Notes: generated by a model from the sequence alone, not told the origin. Positions 15,886 through 24,267 are shown, numbered from the stretch's first letter. The stretch: 64,000 bases of DNA from Ruegeria haliotis (GCF_013377785.1 NZ_JABXWT010000001.1:62001-126000); one strand, 5' to 3'. A program made the numbers and translations.

Positions 15886-18143
15886 TGGCACTCGACGATC
15901 GTAAATCGGAATTCAATTTTGTGGGCACCCGCCCGGACCGTCCAGATGGGCTGGACAAGGTTACGGGCCGCGCCAAGTTTGGGGCCGATGCCTATGCACC
16001 CGGCATGCTGCATGGGGCCATCCTGCGCTCGCCCCACGCGCATGCGCGGATCATAAAGATTGATGCCTCCAAAGCCGAGGCGCACAAAGACGTCAAGGCC
16101 GTGGTCACCCGTGCCGACTTTTCGGACAAGCCAGAGTTCAAGCCCGGGCTGGAGGGTGAGTTCTGGAATGTTCTGGAAAACGTGATGGCGGGCGAAAAGG
16201 CACTTTACGACGGGCACGCGATTGCGGCTGTTGCGGCAACCTCGGCATTGGCTGCGCGCGATGCGCTCAAGCTGATCGAGGTCGAATACGAAGTGCTGCC
16301 GCATGTCACCGATGTGGACAAAGCGATGGCGCCGGATGCGCCGGTGATCCGCGAAGGTGCAGCTGATTACTCGGTGCCTGCGGGTATGCACCCCAACGTG
16401 GTCCGCTATCACGAAAGCGGTCACGGCGAGGTCGAAGCAGGATTTGCCGAGGCGGATCTGGTCATCGAAGACAGCTTTGCCACCGAGGCGACCCATCAGG
16501 GTTACATCGAACCGCATGCCTGTCTGGCGATGCTGGGCAATGACGGCAAGGGTGAGCTGTGGTGCACAACCCAGGGACACTGGTACGCGCAGAAATACTG
16601 TGCTGCGGCACTGGGCATCGAAACCGCGCAGCTGCGCGTGACCGCGTCCGAAATTGGTGGCGGCTTTGGCGGTAAAACCACGGTATTCATCGAGCCGGTC
16701 GCGCTGGCGCTGAGCCGCAAGGCGAACCGTCCGGTTAAACTGGTGATGAGCCGATCCGAAGTGTTTCGGGCGACGGGCCCGACATCCTCGGCCTCGATGG
16801 ACATCAAGATCGGCATGAAAAAAGACGGTACTATCACCGGGGCGCAGGGTATCTTTCGCCTGCAGGGTGGGGCCTTTCCGGGTGCGCCGGGCGATATGAC
16901 TGCCATGTGCGGCTTTGCGCCCTATAACCTGACCAATGTGCGGCAGGTGGGATACGACGTGATGGCCAACCGCCCCAAACAGGCCGCTTATCGCGCGCCG
17001 GGGGCGCCGATGGGGGCCTTTGCGGTTGAATCGGTGATTGACGAGCTATGCAAAAAGCTGGGCCTTGATCCGATCGATGTGCGCCTGAAAAATGCAGCGC
17101 ACGAAGGCACCAAGGCCAATTACGGCCCGACCTATGAACGGATCGGTCTGGTCGAAACGCTTGAGGCCGCGAAGGCGCATCCGCATTACGCAGCACCACT
17201 GAAACCGGGGCAGGGGCGCGGGATTTCCTGTGGTTTCTGGTTCAACCACGGCGGCGAGACCAGCGTTTCGCTGGCGTTGTCCGAGGACGGCTCGGCGCAG
17301 TTGATGGTTGGCACACCCGATATCGGCGGCTCACGTGCATCCATGGCGCTGATGGCGGCCGAAGTTCTGGGTATTCCCTATGAGAACATCCGGGTCACCA
17401 TCGCCGATACTGCAACGCTGGGCTACAACGATGTGAGCCACGGCTCGCGCGTGACCTATGCGTCGGGTCTTGCCACGATCAAGGCGGCTAAACACGCGGT
17501 CGAAAAGCTGTGCGAACGCGCGGCAGTTAAATGGGGTATTCCGGGCGATGCGGTGAAGTGGGAAGACGGCTGCGCAGTGCCATCAGGCCCCAACGCAGGC
17601 GATTTCGATCCGATGCCGCTGGCCGATATCACTGCGGATATGGGCGCGACTGGCGGCCCGATCTCGGGCCATTTTGAAGCGACGCCCGAAGGCGCAGGCG
17701 TATCCTTCGGGACCCATATCGTTGACGCCGAGGTTGACCCGGAAACCGGTAAAACCAGTGTGATCCGCTACACAGTGATCCAGGACGCGGGCAAGGCGAT
17801 CCACCCTGACTATGTCGAAGGGCAATTTCAGGGCGGCGCAGCGCAAGGCATCGGTTGGGCCCTGAACGAAGAATATGTCTATGGCGAGGATGGCCGTCTG
17901 CAAAACTCGATCTTCCTCGACTACCGTATCCCGGTCGCCAGCGACCTGCCGATGATCGACACGGTGATCGTCGAAGTTCCCAACCCCGGCCACCCGTTCG
18001 GTGTGCGCGGCGTGGGTGAGACAGGTATCGTTCCGCCGCTGGCCGCGATCGCCAACGCTGTGTCCAACGCTGCCGGCGTCCGGATGCGTCAATTGCCGAT
18101 GTCGCCACCCCGCATTTTGGCGGCTCTCAAGGAAAATGGTTGA
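15885..18143 (+). CDS. Molybdenum hydroxylase large subunit, CoxL-like but not a canonical CO dehydrogenase
   Basis: A 752-residue molybdopterin-cytosine-dinucleotide subunit. Family landmarks include EIGGGFGGKTTVFIEP, the substrate-loop region around residue 369, and the C-terminal GVRGVGETGIVPPLAAIANAV with the conserved catalytic Glu. The loop reads A368-Y-R-A-P-G-A-P. Form I CO dehydrogenases carry AYXCSFR (Cys-Cu-S-Mo site) and form II AYRGAGR; this matches neither, so CO oxidation is not supported and a hydroxylase for an aromatic, heterocycle or aldehyde is more likely. No cox accessory gene (coxD, coxE, coxF, xdhC) is nearby. The operon follows the reductive dehalogenase, which may hint at an aromatic substrate. 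Confidence 0.92.
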   Translation: MALDDRKSEFNFVGTRPDRPDGLDKVTGRAKFGADAYAPGMLHGAILRSPHAHARIIKIDASKAEAHKDVKAVVTRADFSDKPEFKPGLEGEFWNVLENVMAGEKALYDGHAIAAVAATSALAARDALKLIEVEYEVLPHVTDVDKAMAPDAPVIREGAADYSVPAGMHPNVVRYHESGHGEVEAGFAEADLVIEDSFATEATHQGYIEPHACLAMLGNDGKGELWCTTQGHWYAQKYCAAALGIETAQLRVTASEIGGGFGGKTTVFIEPVALALSRKANRPVKLVMSRSEVFRATGPTSSASMDIKIGMKKDGTITGAQGIFRLQGGAFPGAPGDMTAMCGFAPYNLTNVRQVGYDVMANRPKQAAYRAPGAPMGAFAVESVIDELCKKLGLDPIDVRLKNAAHEGTKANYGPTYERIGLVETLEAAKAHPHYAAPLKPGQGRGISCGFWFNHGGETSVSLALSEDGSAQLMVGTPDIGGSRASMALMAAEVLGIPYENIRVTIADTATLGYNDVSHGSRVTYASGLATIKAAKHAVEKLCERAAVKWGIPGDAVKWEDGCAVPSGPNAGDFDPMPLADITADMGATGGPISGHFEATPEGAGVSFGTHIVDAEVDPETGKTSVIRYTVIQDAGKAIHPDYVEGQFQGGAAQGIGWALNEEYVYGEDGRLQNSIFLDYRIPVASDLPMIDTVIVEVPNPGHPFGVRGVGETGIVPPLAAIANAVSNAAGVRMRQLPMSPPRILAALKENG

Positions 18144-18381
18144 GGTTCATCTTTGGTCCGGTCTCCGGTCTTTGACCGGGGGCCAGCAGGTGGTCGAGGT
18201 TCAGGCCGCCACCACCGGCGCATTACTGCGCGAACTGGTGCGCGCCCATCCGCAGTTGCAGGGGCCCATTGATGCAGGCGTGTCCATTGCCATCAACGGA
18301 CGCATCATCGCCAGTGGGCTGGCCGAACCGATTCCCGAGGGCAGCGAAGTCTATCTGATGCAGAGATTAAGAGGGGGTTAG
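18136..18381 (+). CDS. MoaD/ThiS-like small protein with C-terminal Gly-Gly
   Basis: An 81-residue beta-grasp protein: VEVHLWSGLRSLTGG at the start, VSIAINGRIIASGLAEPIPEGSEVYLM in the core and the diglycine end RLRGG. MoaD-type proteins carry sulfur as a C-terminal thiocarboxylate, used by molybdopterin synthase. The ATG at 18136 lies inside the end of the large-subunit gene with AAGGA just ahead, so translation is coupled to the hydroxylase. A MoaD copy inside a Mo-hydroxylase operon suggests a role in cofactor assembly or sulfuration for this enzyme. No moaE is present here. The 3' end overlaps the convergent DUF374 gene by 4 bp. Confidence 0.8.
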   Translation: MVEVHLWSGLRSLTGGQQVVEVQAATTGALLRELVRAHPQLQGPIDAGVSIAINGRIIASGLAEPIPEGSEVYLMQRLRGG

Positions 18382-19082
18382 CCCTTTGGTGCCCACGGCG
18401 CGCGCCCGACCATGCGGTCGGCTTCTGCCGTGATGTCGTTCATATGCTGCTCAAGGCTTTGACGCAGGGCTTCGATTTGGTCTTCGCTGGCTTTGCGCGG
18501 AACAGTTTCTGTCCACTCGCGGCACAAAAAGACACCCTCGTTGCGCCAGGGACGGGGCATCAGCAGGCGGTCCCAGGTGCCAGCCTCGCTGCCGTGTTTG
18601 GCTGAGTAGGTGATGCCAAACACCCGCTTGCCAGAGGTGCGGGCCCAGACCAGAGGCACGGTCGACAACACCCGCTCTGGCCCGCGCGGGCCGTCTGCCG
18701 CGATACCTATGGAAATCCCCTGTTTCATCTTTCCCAACACTTGGCGCGACAGGGCAACATGGCGTGTTTTACTGGCCATTGCGATCGTATCCATGCCGAA
18801 CAATTGCTGCACACGTCCCACCATGCTGCCCGCCCGGGCAGAGGATGTGATCGAGCAGATGCTGCCTTTGCCCAGCGGAAAGAAGTAAGGTGACTGCGCC
18901 AGCCGCTGATGCCACAGCACGACAATGACGGGCTCACCCTGGTCGGCCAGCCGGTCCAATTCGTCATATCCGATGCGTTGCCAGCGCGTGTTGCGATGGA
19001 CCATCCGGATGTACCCGGCAATCCGCCGCGCCGCCCAATTCAGAACAGCTTCGCTGTCTGCGATCTTTTTGCGGATGTTCAC
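18378..19082 (-). CDS. Lysophospholipid acyltransferase family protein (DUF374)
   Basis: A 234-residue DUF374 protein. VIVVLWHQRLAQSPYFFPLGK contains the H that aligns with the acyltransferase HX4D-like site, ITSSARAGSMVGRVQQLFGM resembles the substrate region, and GIAADGPRGPERVL is the DUF374 signature. Such proteins probably transfer acyl chains to lipid A or phospholipid precursors at the inner face of the inner membrane. Length is normal; ATG at 19082. It stands alone, convergent with the MoaD-like gene and upstream of tRNA-Trp on the other strand. Confidence 0.85.
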   Translation of the reverse strand: MNIRKKIADSEAVLNWAARRIAGYIRMVHRNTRWQRIGYDELDRLADQGEPVIVVLWHQRLAQSPYFFPLGKGSICSITSSARAGSMVGRVQQLFGMDTIAMASKTRHVALSRQVLGKMKQGISIGIAADGPRGPERVLSTVPLVWARTSGKRVFGITYSAKHGSEAGTWDRLLMPRPWRNEGVFLCREWTETVPRKASEDQIEALRQSLEQHMNDITAEADRMVGRAPWAPKG

Positions 19083-19223
19083 GCCGGGTTCCTTTTGCTG
19101 ACCGGATCTTGTCTTAACGGACTGCGCGTCATGCGCAACTTGTTTGTCTGATCGCGAAGTGTAGAGGAATTTAAAAAAGCCTCTTGAGTCCGCTGCGCGG
19201 CTGTCTTATCTGGGGCGCATTGC

Positions 19224-19299
19224 AGGGGTATAGCTCAGTTGGTAGAGCGACGGTCTCCAAAACCGTAGGTCGAGGGTTCGAACCCTTCTGCCCCTGCCA
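19224..19299 (+). tRNA. tRNA-Trp (anticodon CCA)
   Basis: A 76-nt cloverleaf with acceptor AGGGGTA paired to TGCCCCT, D-loop TAGCTCAGTTGGTAGAGC, anticodon stem ACGGT/ACCGT with loop CTCCAAA (anticodon CCA at 19257-19259), T-loop GGTTCGAACC, discriminator G and encoded CCA. In many proteobacteria tRNA-Trp precedes secE-nusG; that linkage is not seen here. Confidence 0.97.
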
Positions 19300-19437
19300 G
19301 TCACCATTAATTCCCTGATCAGTTTCCGGATGCATGAACCGCCCTGTCATGCCTTTCACGGCGATCCCAATACGGTTTCCTCTGGCGAACGAATGGCCTA
19401 TGGTCGCGGCAAGTTAGACACACTTGAGTGAGGTTAC

Positions 19438-20577
19438 ATGTCGCGTTTCGACGGATATTTCCTGCGGCAATTGCTGGTACTGTTCGGCTTTTTCACTCTG
19501 GTCCTGGTTGGCGTGTTTTGGATCACCCGTTCGGTCAGTCTGTTTGATCGGGTCATCAGCGGTGGCCAATCGGCGATGGTGTTTCTGGAATTCACCGCTC
19601 TGACTCTGCCAACGCTGATCCGAACTGTCATGCCGATGGCGGTCTTTGCGGCCGCCGTTTACGCCACCAACCGTCTGAGTCGCGAAAGTGAGTTGACGGT
19701 AATGTTGGCCACGGGGTCCAGCCCTTGGCGCCTTGCACGCGCAGTTGTTCTGTTTGGCGTGATAACCGGGTTGATGATGGCGGTTATCAGTGTCTTTCTG
19801 CGACCGGCCTCGGTCGAGCAGCTGGAAACGCGACAGGCCGAAGTTGCGGGGGACGTAACCGCACAATTGCTGAATGAGGGTGAGTTCCTGCATCCGGCAG
19901 AGGGTGTGACGGTTTACATCGGGCGGATCGATCTGGACGGAACCTTGCATGAGGTGTTCGTGTCCGATCGGCGCGACGCGGAAAATGCGGTCAGCTATTC
20001 CAGCGCGACGGCTTATCTGGTCAATAACGACACAGGTATCCATCTGGTGATGGTGGACGGAGTTGCGCTGCGCCTGAACGAACAAGGCAGAACGCTGTCC
20101 TCGACCCTGTTTCAGGACGCCTCATACGACATCTCCGAACTGACCAGCTCGGGCGGTATGGCCCAACGCAGTCTCGAGGCCATACCGACCGCTGAACTGA
20201 TCGGCGGACGGGATGCGGTGGCCGCCACCGAGGAGTTCAGTCAGGGGCAGTTGGTCGAAGAGTTACATCAGCGGTTTTCCTGGATCGCCATCTGCATTGC
20301 AGTGGCGCTGGCGGGGTATTCGACCCTGATGCTGGGCAGCTTTTCACGGTTTGGGCTGTGGCCTCAGATCCTGGGCGCGTTTACCATTCTGGTTCTGTTG
20401 GAGGGCGTCCGGGGGTTTGTGTCCCCTGTGGTGATAGACGACCCGAGTCTGTGGTTTGTGCTCTACCTGCCAGCCATCATGGGGGTGTTCATATCCTGTC
20501 TGTTCTTGATCGTTGCGGGCCGACCCCTGCTGCGACGGCGTGTTCGGGATGTGGAAACTTCGCTGTCTCCGGCCTGA
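19438..20577 (+). CDS. LptF/LptG family permease (YjgP/YjgQ)
   Basis: A 379-residue membrane protein with about three N-terminal helices (QLLVLFGFFTLVLVGVFWI, TLIRTVMPMAVFAAAVYATN, AVVLFGVITGLMMAVISVFL), a periplasmic beta-rich middle (about 125-265) and three C-terminal helices. This is the LptF/LptG layout of the lipopolysaccharide export ABC transporter; the N-terminal MSRFDGYFLRQLLVLFGFF fits LptF better than LptG. Normally lptF and lptG are adjacent; here only one member is present, followed 2 bp later by a convergent LysR. It may be lptF separated from lptG, or a second paralogue. Confidence 0.85.
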   Translation: MSRFDGYFLRQLLVLFGFFTLVLVGVFWITRSVSLFDRVISGGQSAMVFLEFTALTLPTLIRTVMPMAVFAAAVYATNRLSRESELTVMLATGSSPWRLARAVVLFGVITGLMMAVISVFLRPASVEQLETRQAEVAGDVTAQLLNEGEFLHPAEGVTVYIGRIDLDGTLHEVFVSDRRDAENAVSYSSATAYLVNNDTGIHLVMVDGVALRLNEQGRTLSSTLFQDASYDISELTSSGGMAQRSLEAIPTAELIGGRDAVAATEEFSQGQLVEELHQRFSWIAICIAVALAGYSTLMLGSFSRFGLWPQILGAFTILVLLEGVRGFVSPVVIDDPSLWFVLYLPAIMGVFISCLFLIVAGRPLLRRRVRDVETSLSPA

Positions 20578-20579
20578 CG

Positions 20580-21413
20580 TCAACTGCGTAAACCTGTCAG
20601 GCAATTCAGTATATTGTCGAATTCTTCGCTGTCCGAGCGAACGATAAGATATAGCGGCAGCAACAGATCGCGCGCGCCGGCAACGCGTACCAGATCCCCA
20701 GAGGCCAGATGGGTGCCGGTGACGTAGTCGGGAAAGTAACCGCACCCGCCCCGTTGCAGGACATAACGCAGGGCCATCATGCAATTGCCCAGGAAAATCG
20801 TCTGCCCAGATGCGCGTCGTGCCGCTGACCGTATGTGATCCTGATATACTTCACCCAGTTCCAGATTCACGAACACCCCATCGTCGTCTGCTGCGACTCT
20901 GCCCACAGTTTCGACCAGAGACAGGTTTTCTGGTGCTAGCTCATGGAAAATGATGCGCTGGTCCGAGGGCCGTTCATGCGTCAGAGCGGCGTCCAGAACA
21001 TGCGTAGCCACCGCCTCGACCATGTTCAGGCCATGATCGTAGTTCAGCGTCAGCAACAACTGGTCGTATTCCTCTTCGAATTGCACGGCCAGATCGACCA
21101 GAAGGGGATCCCAGATGCTCAGCTGTGCGCCCAAACGCAAGGCGAGGCGATTCTGACTTTGCTCCGGTAAGTCCCGGGACGCAAAGGACCATAGAGACAG
21201 CATCTGTTCGGCATAGGGACGGAACTGTCGTCCGAAATCCGTCAGTGCTGTGCCTCCGGCCCCTCGTGTGAACAACGGCTTGCCCGTTGTTTCCTCGATC
21301 TGGCGGATGCGGGCACTGACGGCGGTTTGGGTCACGTTCAGCTTGCGTGCGGCCGCATGAAAGCCGCTGGTCTCAGCAACGCACAAAAAAGTTTCAAGAG
21401 CTTTGATTTGCAT
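20580..21413 (-). CDS. LysR family regulator
   Basis: A 277-residue LysR regulator beginning MQIKALETFLCVAETSGF, with HTH at about residues 3-60 (HAAARKLNVTQTAVSARIRQIEE read in parts) and an effector domain ending near VRSDSEEFDNILNCL. Divergent from the HD-domain gene; the 21414-21513 gap is AT-rich and holds the likely shared promoter region. The obvious target is that HD protein. In several bacteria HD-type phosphonate oxygenases are also paired with LysR regulators, which is in keeping with the arrangement. Effector unknown. Confidence 0.88.
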   Translation of the reverse strand: MQIKALETFLCVAETSGFHAAARKLNVTQTAVSARIRQIEETTGKPLFTRGAGGTALTDFGRQFRPYAEQMLSLWSFASRDLPEQSQNRLALRLGAQLSIWDPLLVDLAVQFEEEYDQLLLTLNYDHGLNMVEAVATHVLDAALTHERPSDQRIIFHELAPENLSLVETVGRVAADDDGVFVNLELGEVYQDHIRSAARRASGQTIFLGNCMMALRYVLQRGGCGYFPDYVTGTHLASGDLVRVAGARDLLLPLYLIVRSDSEEFDNILNCLTGLRS

Positions 21414-21513
21414 GTGAGAGTATTTTTTGATCGCAGTGATAAAATCAATTCATTTTTTATTGCGCTTTTCTGCAGCTACGATGACGGTAGCCAACAGATC
21501 ACGGGACACCGCC

Positions 21514-22116
21514 ATGCTCGACAAAAGCCACAAACCCACCTGGACCAGTTTCGAGAACGCCACCAAAGAAGACTTTCTGGCGGTGATGGATTACGAGGAC
21601 GCCTATAATGCGGCCCTGCCGGATCGTATTCTTGATGCCATCCGGTCATTGGACGAAGAATGGACCCCCTATCCGGTCAACCGTTATCAGCACAGCCTGC
21701 AGGCCGCGACCCGCGCTTTTGAGGATGGGGCGGACGAGGAAATCGTGATTGCCGCGCTGGTGCACGACACCGGGGATATCCTGTCGCCCTACAACCACGG
21801 TGAATTGTCGGCGGCGATGATGAAGCCCTATGTCAGCGAGCGGACCTATTGGATTCTCAAACACCACTGTGTGTTCCAAGGGTATTATTATAACCATTTC
21901 CTTGGCGGCGATCGCAACGCTCGCGACAAGTACCGCGACAGCCCTTATTGGGAGGACTGCCGGTATTTCTGCCACGAATATGATCAATGCGCCTTTGACC
22001 CGGACTATCCGACCAAGCCGCTCGAATTTTTCGAGCCGATGCTGCGCCGCGTTCTATCCAAGGGCGACGGGCATATGGAGCTGAACGAAACCGCTGATGG
22101 CAGCAAGACAGCATAA
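21514..22116 (+). CDS. HD-domain protein, possible mixed-valent diiron oxygenase (PhnZ/TmpB/MIOX-like)
   Basis: About 200 residues. Possible metal ligands in order: H in YQHSLQ, HD in LVHDTGD, H in YNHGELSA, H in LKHHCVFQ and D in HEYDQCAFD. This HxHD-H-H-D series, with an extra His between HD and the distal His, is the pattern of HD proteins that act as diiron oxygenases (PhnZ, TmpB, myo-inositol oxygenase) rather than plain phosphohydrolases. The QHSLQ context is especially like PhnZ's EHSLQ. The ATG at 21514 (MLDKSHKPTW) is chosen; 21481 is an alternative start and neither has a strong ribosome site. Divergent LysR upstream. Neither a phosphonate hydroxylase nor a phosphonate transporter gene is nearby, so the substrate is open. 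Confidence 0.75.
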   Translation: MLDKSHKPTWTSFENATKEDFLAVMDYEDAYNAALPDRILDAIRSLDEEWTPYPVNRYQHSLQAATRAFEDGADEEIVIAALVHDTGDILSPYNHGELSAAMMKPYVSERTYWILKHHCVFQGYYYNHFLGGDRNARDKYRDSPYWEDCRYFCHEYDQCAFDPDYPTKPLEFFEPMLRRVLSKGDGHMELNETADGSKTA

Positions 22117-22123
22117 GAAGTAG

Positions 22124-22154
22124 CCGAGGCGGGCCAATGCGTCCGCCTTGGTTT
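22124..22154. terminator. Shared terminator between the HD gene and speB
   Basis: CCGAGGCGG (22124-22132) pairs with CCGCCTTGG (22143-22151) apart from one G-U, followed by TTT on the plus strand. It lies between convergent genes and could serve both directions. Confidence 0.55.
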
Positions 22155-22156
22155 GC

Positions 22157-23005
22157 TCAGCAGCTTGCCATCAACCGATAGACGATCTGGGCGGCGGTAA
22201 AATCCCAGGCCGCATTGCCATCGGGCGCCAATTCCACCACGTCGAGCCCGACGCATCGCCGCCCCTTCAACGCATGTTCCACCAGATGCAGCGCTTGATA
22301 ATAGGCCAGCCCGCCGGGGACCGGAGTGCCCGTGGCAGGCATGATCGCGGGGTCTAGGCCGTCGACATCGAAGCTGACATAGACCAGTTCGGGGAAATCC
22401 TCGGGCAGGTCGACGGCATGGATGTTATCGGTCACCAGTTCTTCGGCATCGACATGAAACACGCTGTTCTTCACACGGCTTTCGGCCTCTTCCTTGCAAA
22501 ACGCGCGCACGCCGAATTGGGCCAGATGAATACCGTCCTTTGCCAACAGATGCATGACCGAAGCATGGGAGTGTTTTTCGCCCTGATAGGCGTCGCGCAG
22601 GTCGGCATGGGCATCGATCTGGACGATACCAACCGGCTGACCCAGCGCGCGCGCAACGCCGGAGATCGCGCCATAGCTCAGCGAGTGCTCGCCGCCCAGA
22701 ACAACAGGTATCTTGCCTGCGCGCACCGCCGCCTCGGTGCGCTGGGCAAGGCGCTCCATGATCTCGGGCAGGGCGGCGTCACAATCCAGCGGATCTTCGG
22801 TGAAAATGCCTTCCAGACAGGGCTCGGCTGCGCCGACGATACGTTCCAACTCATTCGAGGCTTCGATGATCGCCTCTGGTCCCTTGGCCGTGCCGGACCC
22901 ATAGGAAACGGTGCGTTCCAGCGGCACGGGGATTACACGAAACCGCGCATCTTCGGTGCGTTCCGACGCGGTGAGTTCACTGTCGAGGAAAATGCTCGGA
23001 CCCAT
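22157..23005 (-). CDS. speB: Agmatinase
   Basis: A 282-residue ureohydrolase hydrolysing agmatine to putrescine and urea. The binuclear Mn ligands lie in GGEHSLS, DAHADLRD and SFDVDGLDP, and the active-site His in EKHSHAS; length is normal. It is the last gene of a four-gene minus-strand polyamine operon; the upstream nspC stop is only 4 bp from its ATG. Together the operon converts arginine to agmatine, putrescine and then spermidine. Assignment as agmatinase rather than guanidinobutyrase is from the neighbouring arginine decarboxylase. Confidence 0.93.
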   Translation of the reverse strand: MGPSIFLDSELTASERTEDARFRVIPVPLERTVSYGSGTAKGPEAIIEASNELERIVGAAEPCLEGIFTEDPLDCDAALPEIMERLAQRTEAAVRAGKIPVVLGGEHSLSYGAISGVARALGQPVGIVQIDAHADLRDAYQGEKHSHASVMHLLAKDGIHLAQFGVRAFCKEEAESRVKNSVFHVDAEELVTDNIHAVDLPEDFPELVYVSFDVDGLDPAIMPATGTPVPGGLAYYQALHLVEHALKGRRCVGLDVVELAPDGNAAWDFTAAQIVYRLMASC

Positions 23006-23009
23006 GGTA

Positions 23010-24179
23010 TCAGGAAAGCCTTTCTTTGAAGTCTTGATAGCCGAATTGTTTCACAATTTTCAGCTCGTCCGTTTCACTGTTCCACAGCGCAATTGTGGGC
23101 AGGGGAACGCCGTTGAACGTGTTGGTCTTGACCATCGAATAATGCGCCTGATCGAGGAAGGCAAAGCGCTGGCCGATCTCTAACGGCTTGTCCCACGTGT
23201 AGTCCCCGATGACGTCACCTGCCAGACAGGAAGGCCCGCCAAGGCGGTAGGTACGACCTGCGCCGGCCTCGTCCATCAAGGCGGGGCGGTAGGGGGCTTC
23301 GATCACGTCCGGCATGTGGCACGTGGCTGAGATATCGGTGATGGCTAGATTCATGCCGTTCTGCGGCAGGTCGAGGATCTCTCCGACCAGAATGCCCGCA
23401 TCCAGAGCAACGGCCTCGCCGGGTTCGAGATAGACGTCGATACCGTAAGTCTCACGAATGTTTTTGATGAAATCGACCAGCGCGTCGCGGTCGTAGTCGT
23501 CGCGGGTGATGTGGTGGCCGCCGCCGAAGTTCAGCCATTTGAGGTCACTTATGAACGGTGCAAGTTTGGGTTCCACGGCAGCCCAGGTGCGTTGAAGTGG
23601 CTCGAACCCCTGTTCACAAAGCGTGTGCATGTGGAGGCCGTCCACACCGCTCAGGGTTTCGGCTGTCAATTGGCTGAGTGGCGTGCCAAGTCGAGAGCAG
23701 GGGGCGCAGGGGTCATACTTGGCAATTTCGCCTTCAGAGTGTTCCGGGTTGATCCGCAACCCGACGTGAACGCCAGCCGCCTGCGCCTTGGCCAAAAAGC
23801 GATCTTTTTGCGCCGGGCTGTTGAAGATGACGTGATCGGACAAGGACAGGATTTCGTCTATTTCAGCGTCTTTGTATCCGGCGCAGAAGGTTGCGACCTC
23901 ACCCCCATATTCCTCGCGGCCCAGACGTGCTTCGAAGATGCCGCTGGCGCAGGTGCCGCCAAGATATTGCCGGATCAAAGGCGCGAGAGCGAACATGGAA
24001 AATGCCTTGAGTGCGGTGAGGACATGGGCGCCTGATCGGTCGCCGATGTCCGCGAGGATGCGAATGTTCCGTTCGATGGCATTTTCATCCACCACAAAAC
24101 AGGGGCTGGGAACGCTGGCAAGATCGAATTTGCGGAACGCACCGGCGTCGCCTGCCTGCGTGGTCATCATGTCGGTCAT
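23010..24179 (-). CDS. nspC: Carboxynorspermidine/carboxyspermidine decarboxylase
   Basis: A 389-residue fold-III PLP decarboxylase. The PLP lysine lies in LTALKAFSMF (K58), with HMHTLCEQGFEPL, the phosphate loop WLNFGGGHHIT and the catalytic Cys region GGPSCLAGD. It decarboxylates carboxyspermidine (or carboxynorspermidine) to spermidine, the last step of the aspartate-semialdehyde-dependent route common in Alphaproteobacteria lacking the SpeD/SpeE path. It lies between the carboxyspermidine dehydrogenase and speB genes. Alternative start codons at residues 4 and 5 cannot be excluded. Confidence 0.93.
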   Translation of the reverse strand: MTDMMTTQAGDAGAFRKFDLASVPSPCFVVDENAIERNIRILADIGDRSGAHVLTALKAFSMFALAPLIRQYLGGTCASGIFEARLGREEYGGEVATFCAGYKDAEIDEILSLSDHVIFNSPAQKDRFLAKAQAAGVHVGLRINPEHSEGEIAKYDPCAPCSRLGTPLSQLTAETLSGVDGLHMHTLCEQGFEPLQRTWAAVEPKLAPFISDLKWLNFGGGHHITRDDYDRDALVDFIKNIRETYGIDVYLEPGEAVALDAGILVGEILDLPQNGMNLAITDISATCHMPDVIEAPYRPALMDEAGAGRTYRLGGPSCLAGDVIGDYTWDKPLEIGQRFAFLDQAHYSMVKTNTFNGVPLPTIALWNSETDELKIVKQFGYQDFKERLS

Positions 24180-24206
24180 GTCCGGCGTCTCCGTCTGTTG
24201 GAGAGA

Positions 24207-24267
24207 CCGGGGGCCCTGCCCCCGGACCCCCGAAGTATTTTAGGAAAGATGAAATCTGGAAGATTTC
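24207..24267 (-). repeat. Intergenic double-hairpin element, probable dispersed Rhodobacteraceae repeat
   Basis: Perfect 8-bp stem CCGGGGGC/GCCCCCGG (24207-24225, loop CCT), then GACCCCCGAAGTATTTTAGG and a second perfect stem GAAATCT/AGATTTC (24251-24267, loop GGA). The C-rich hairpin followed by GTATTT and AAAGATGAAA is a pattern I recognise from many Rhodobacteraceae intergenic regions. It separates the carboxyspermidine dehydrogenase stop from the nspC start and may affect transcript stability or partial termination within the operon. Confidence 0.6.

Noticed and set aside
14543..18143. Calling the operon an aerobic CO dehydrogenase (coxMSL)
   Set aside because: The large-subunit loop is AYRAPGAP, neither AYXCSFR nor AYRGAGR, and no cox accessory genes follow.
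18376..18381. The RLRGG end as evidence of a ubiquitin-like conjugation system
   Set aside because: Diglycine ends are normal in MoaD/ThiS proteins and no E1, E2 or protease gene is nearby; kept only as a curiosity.
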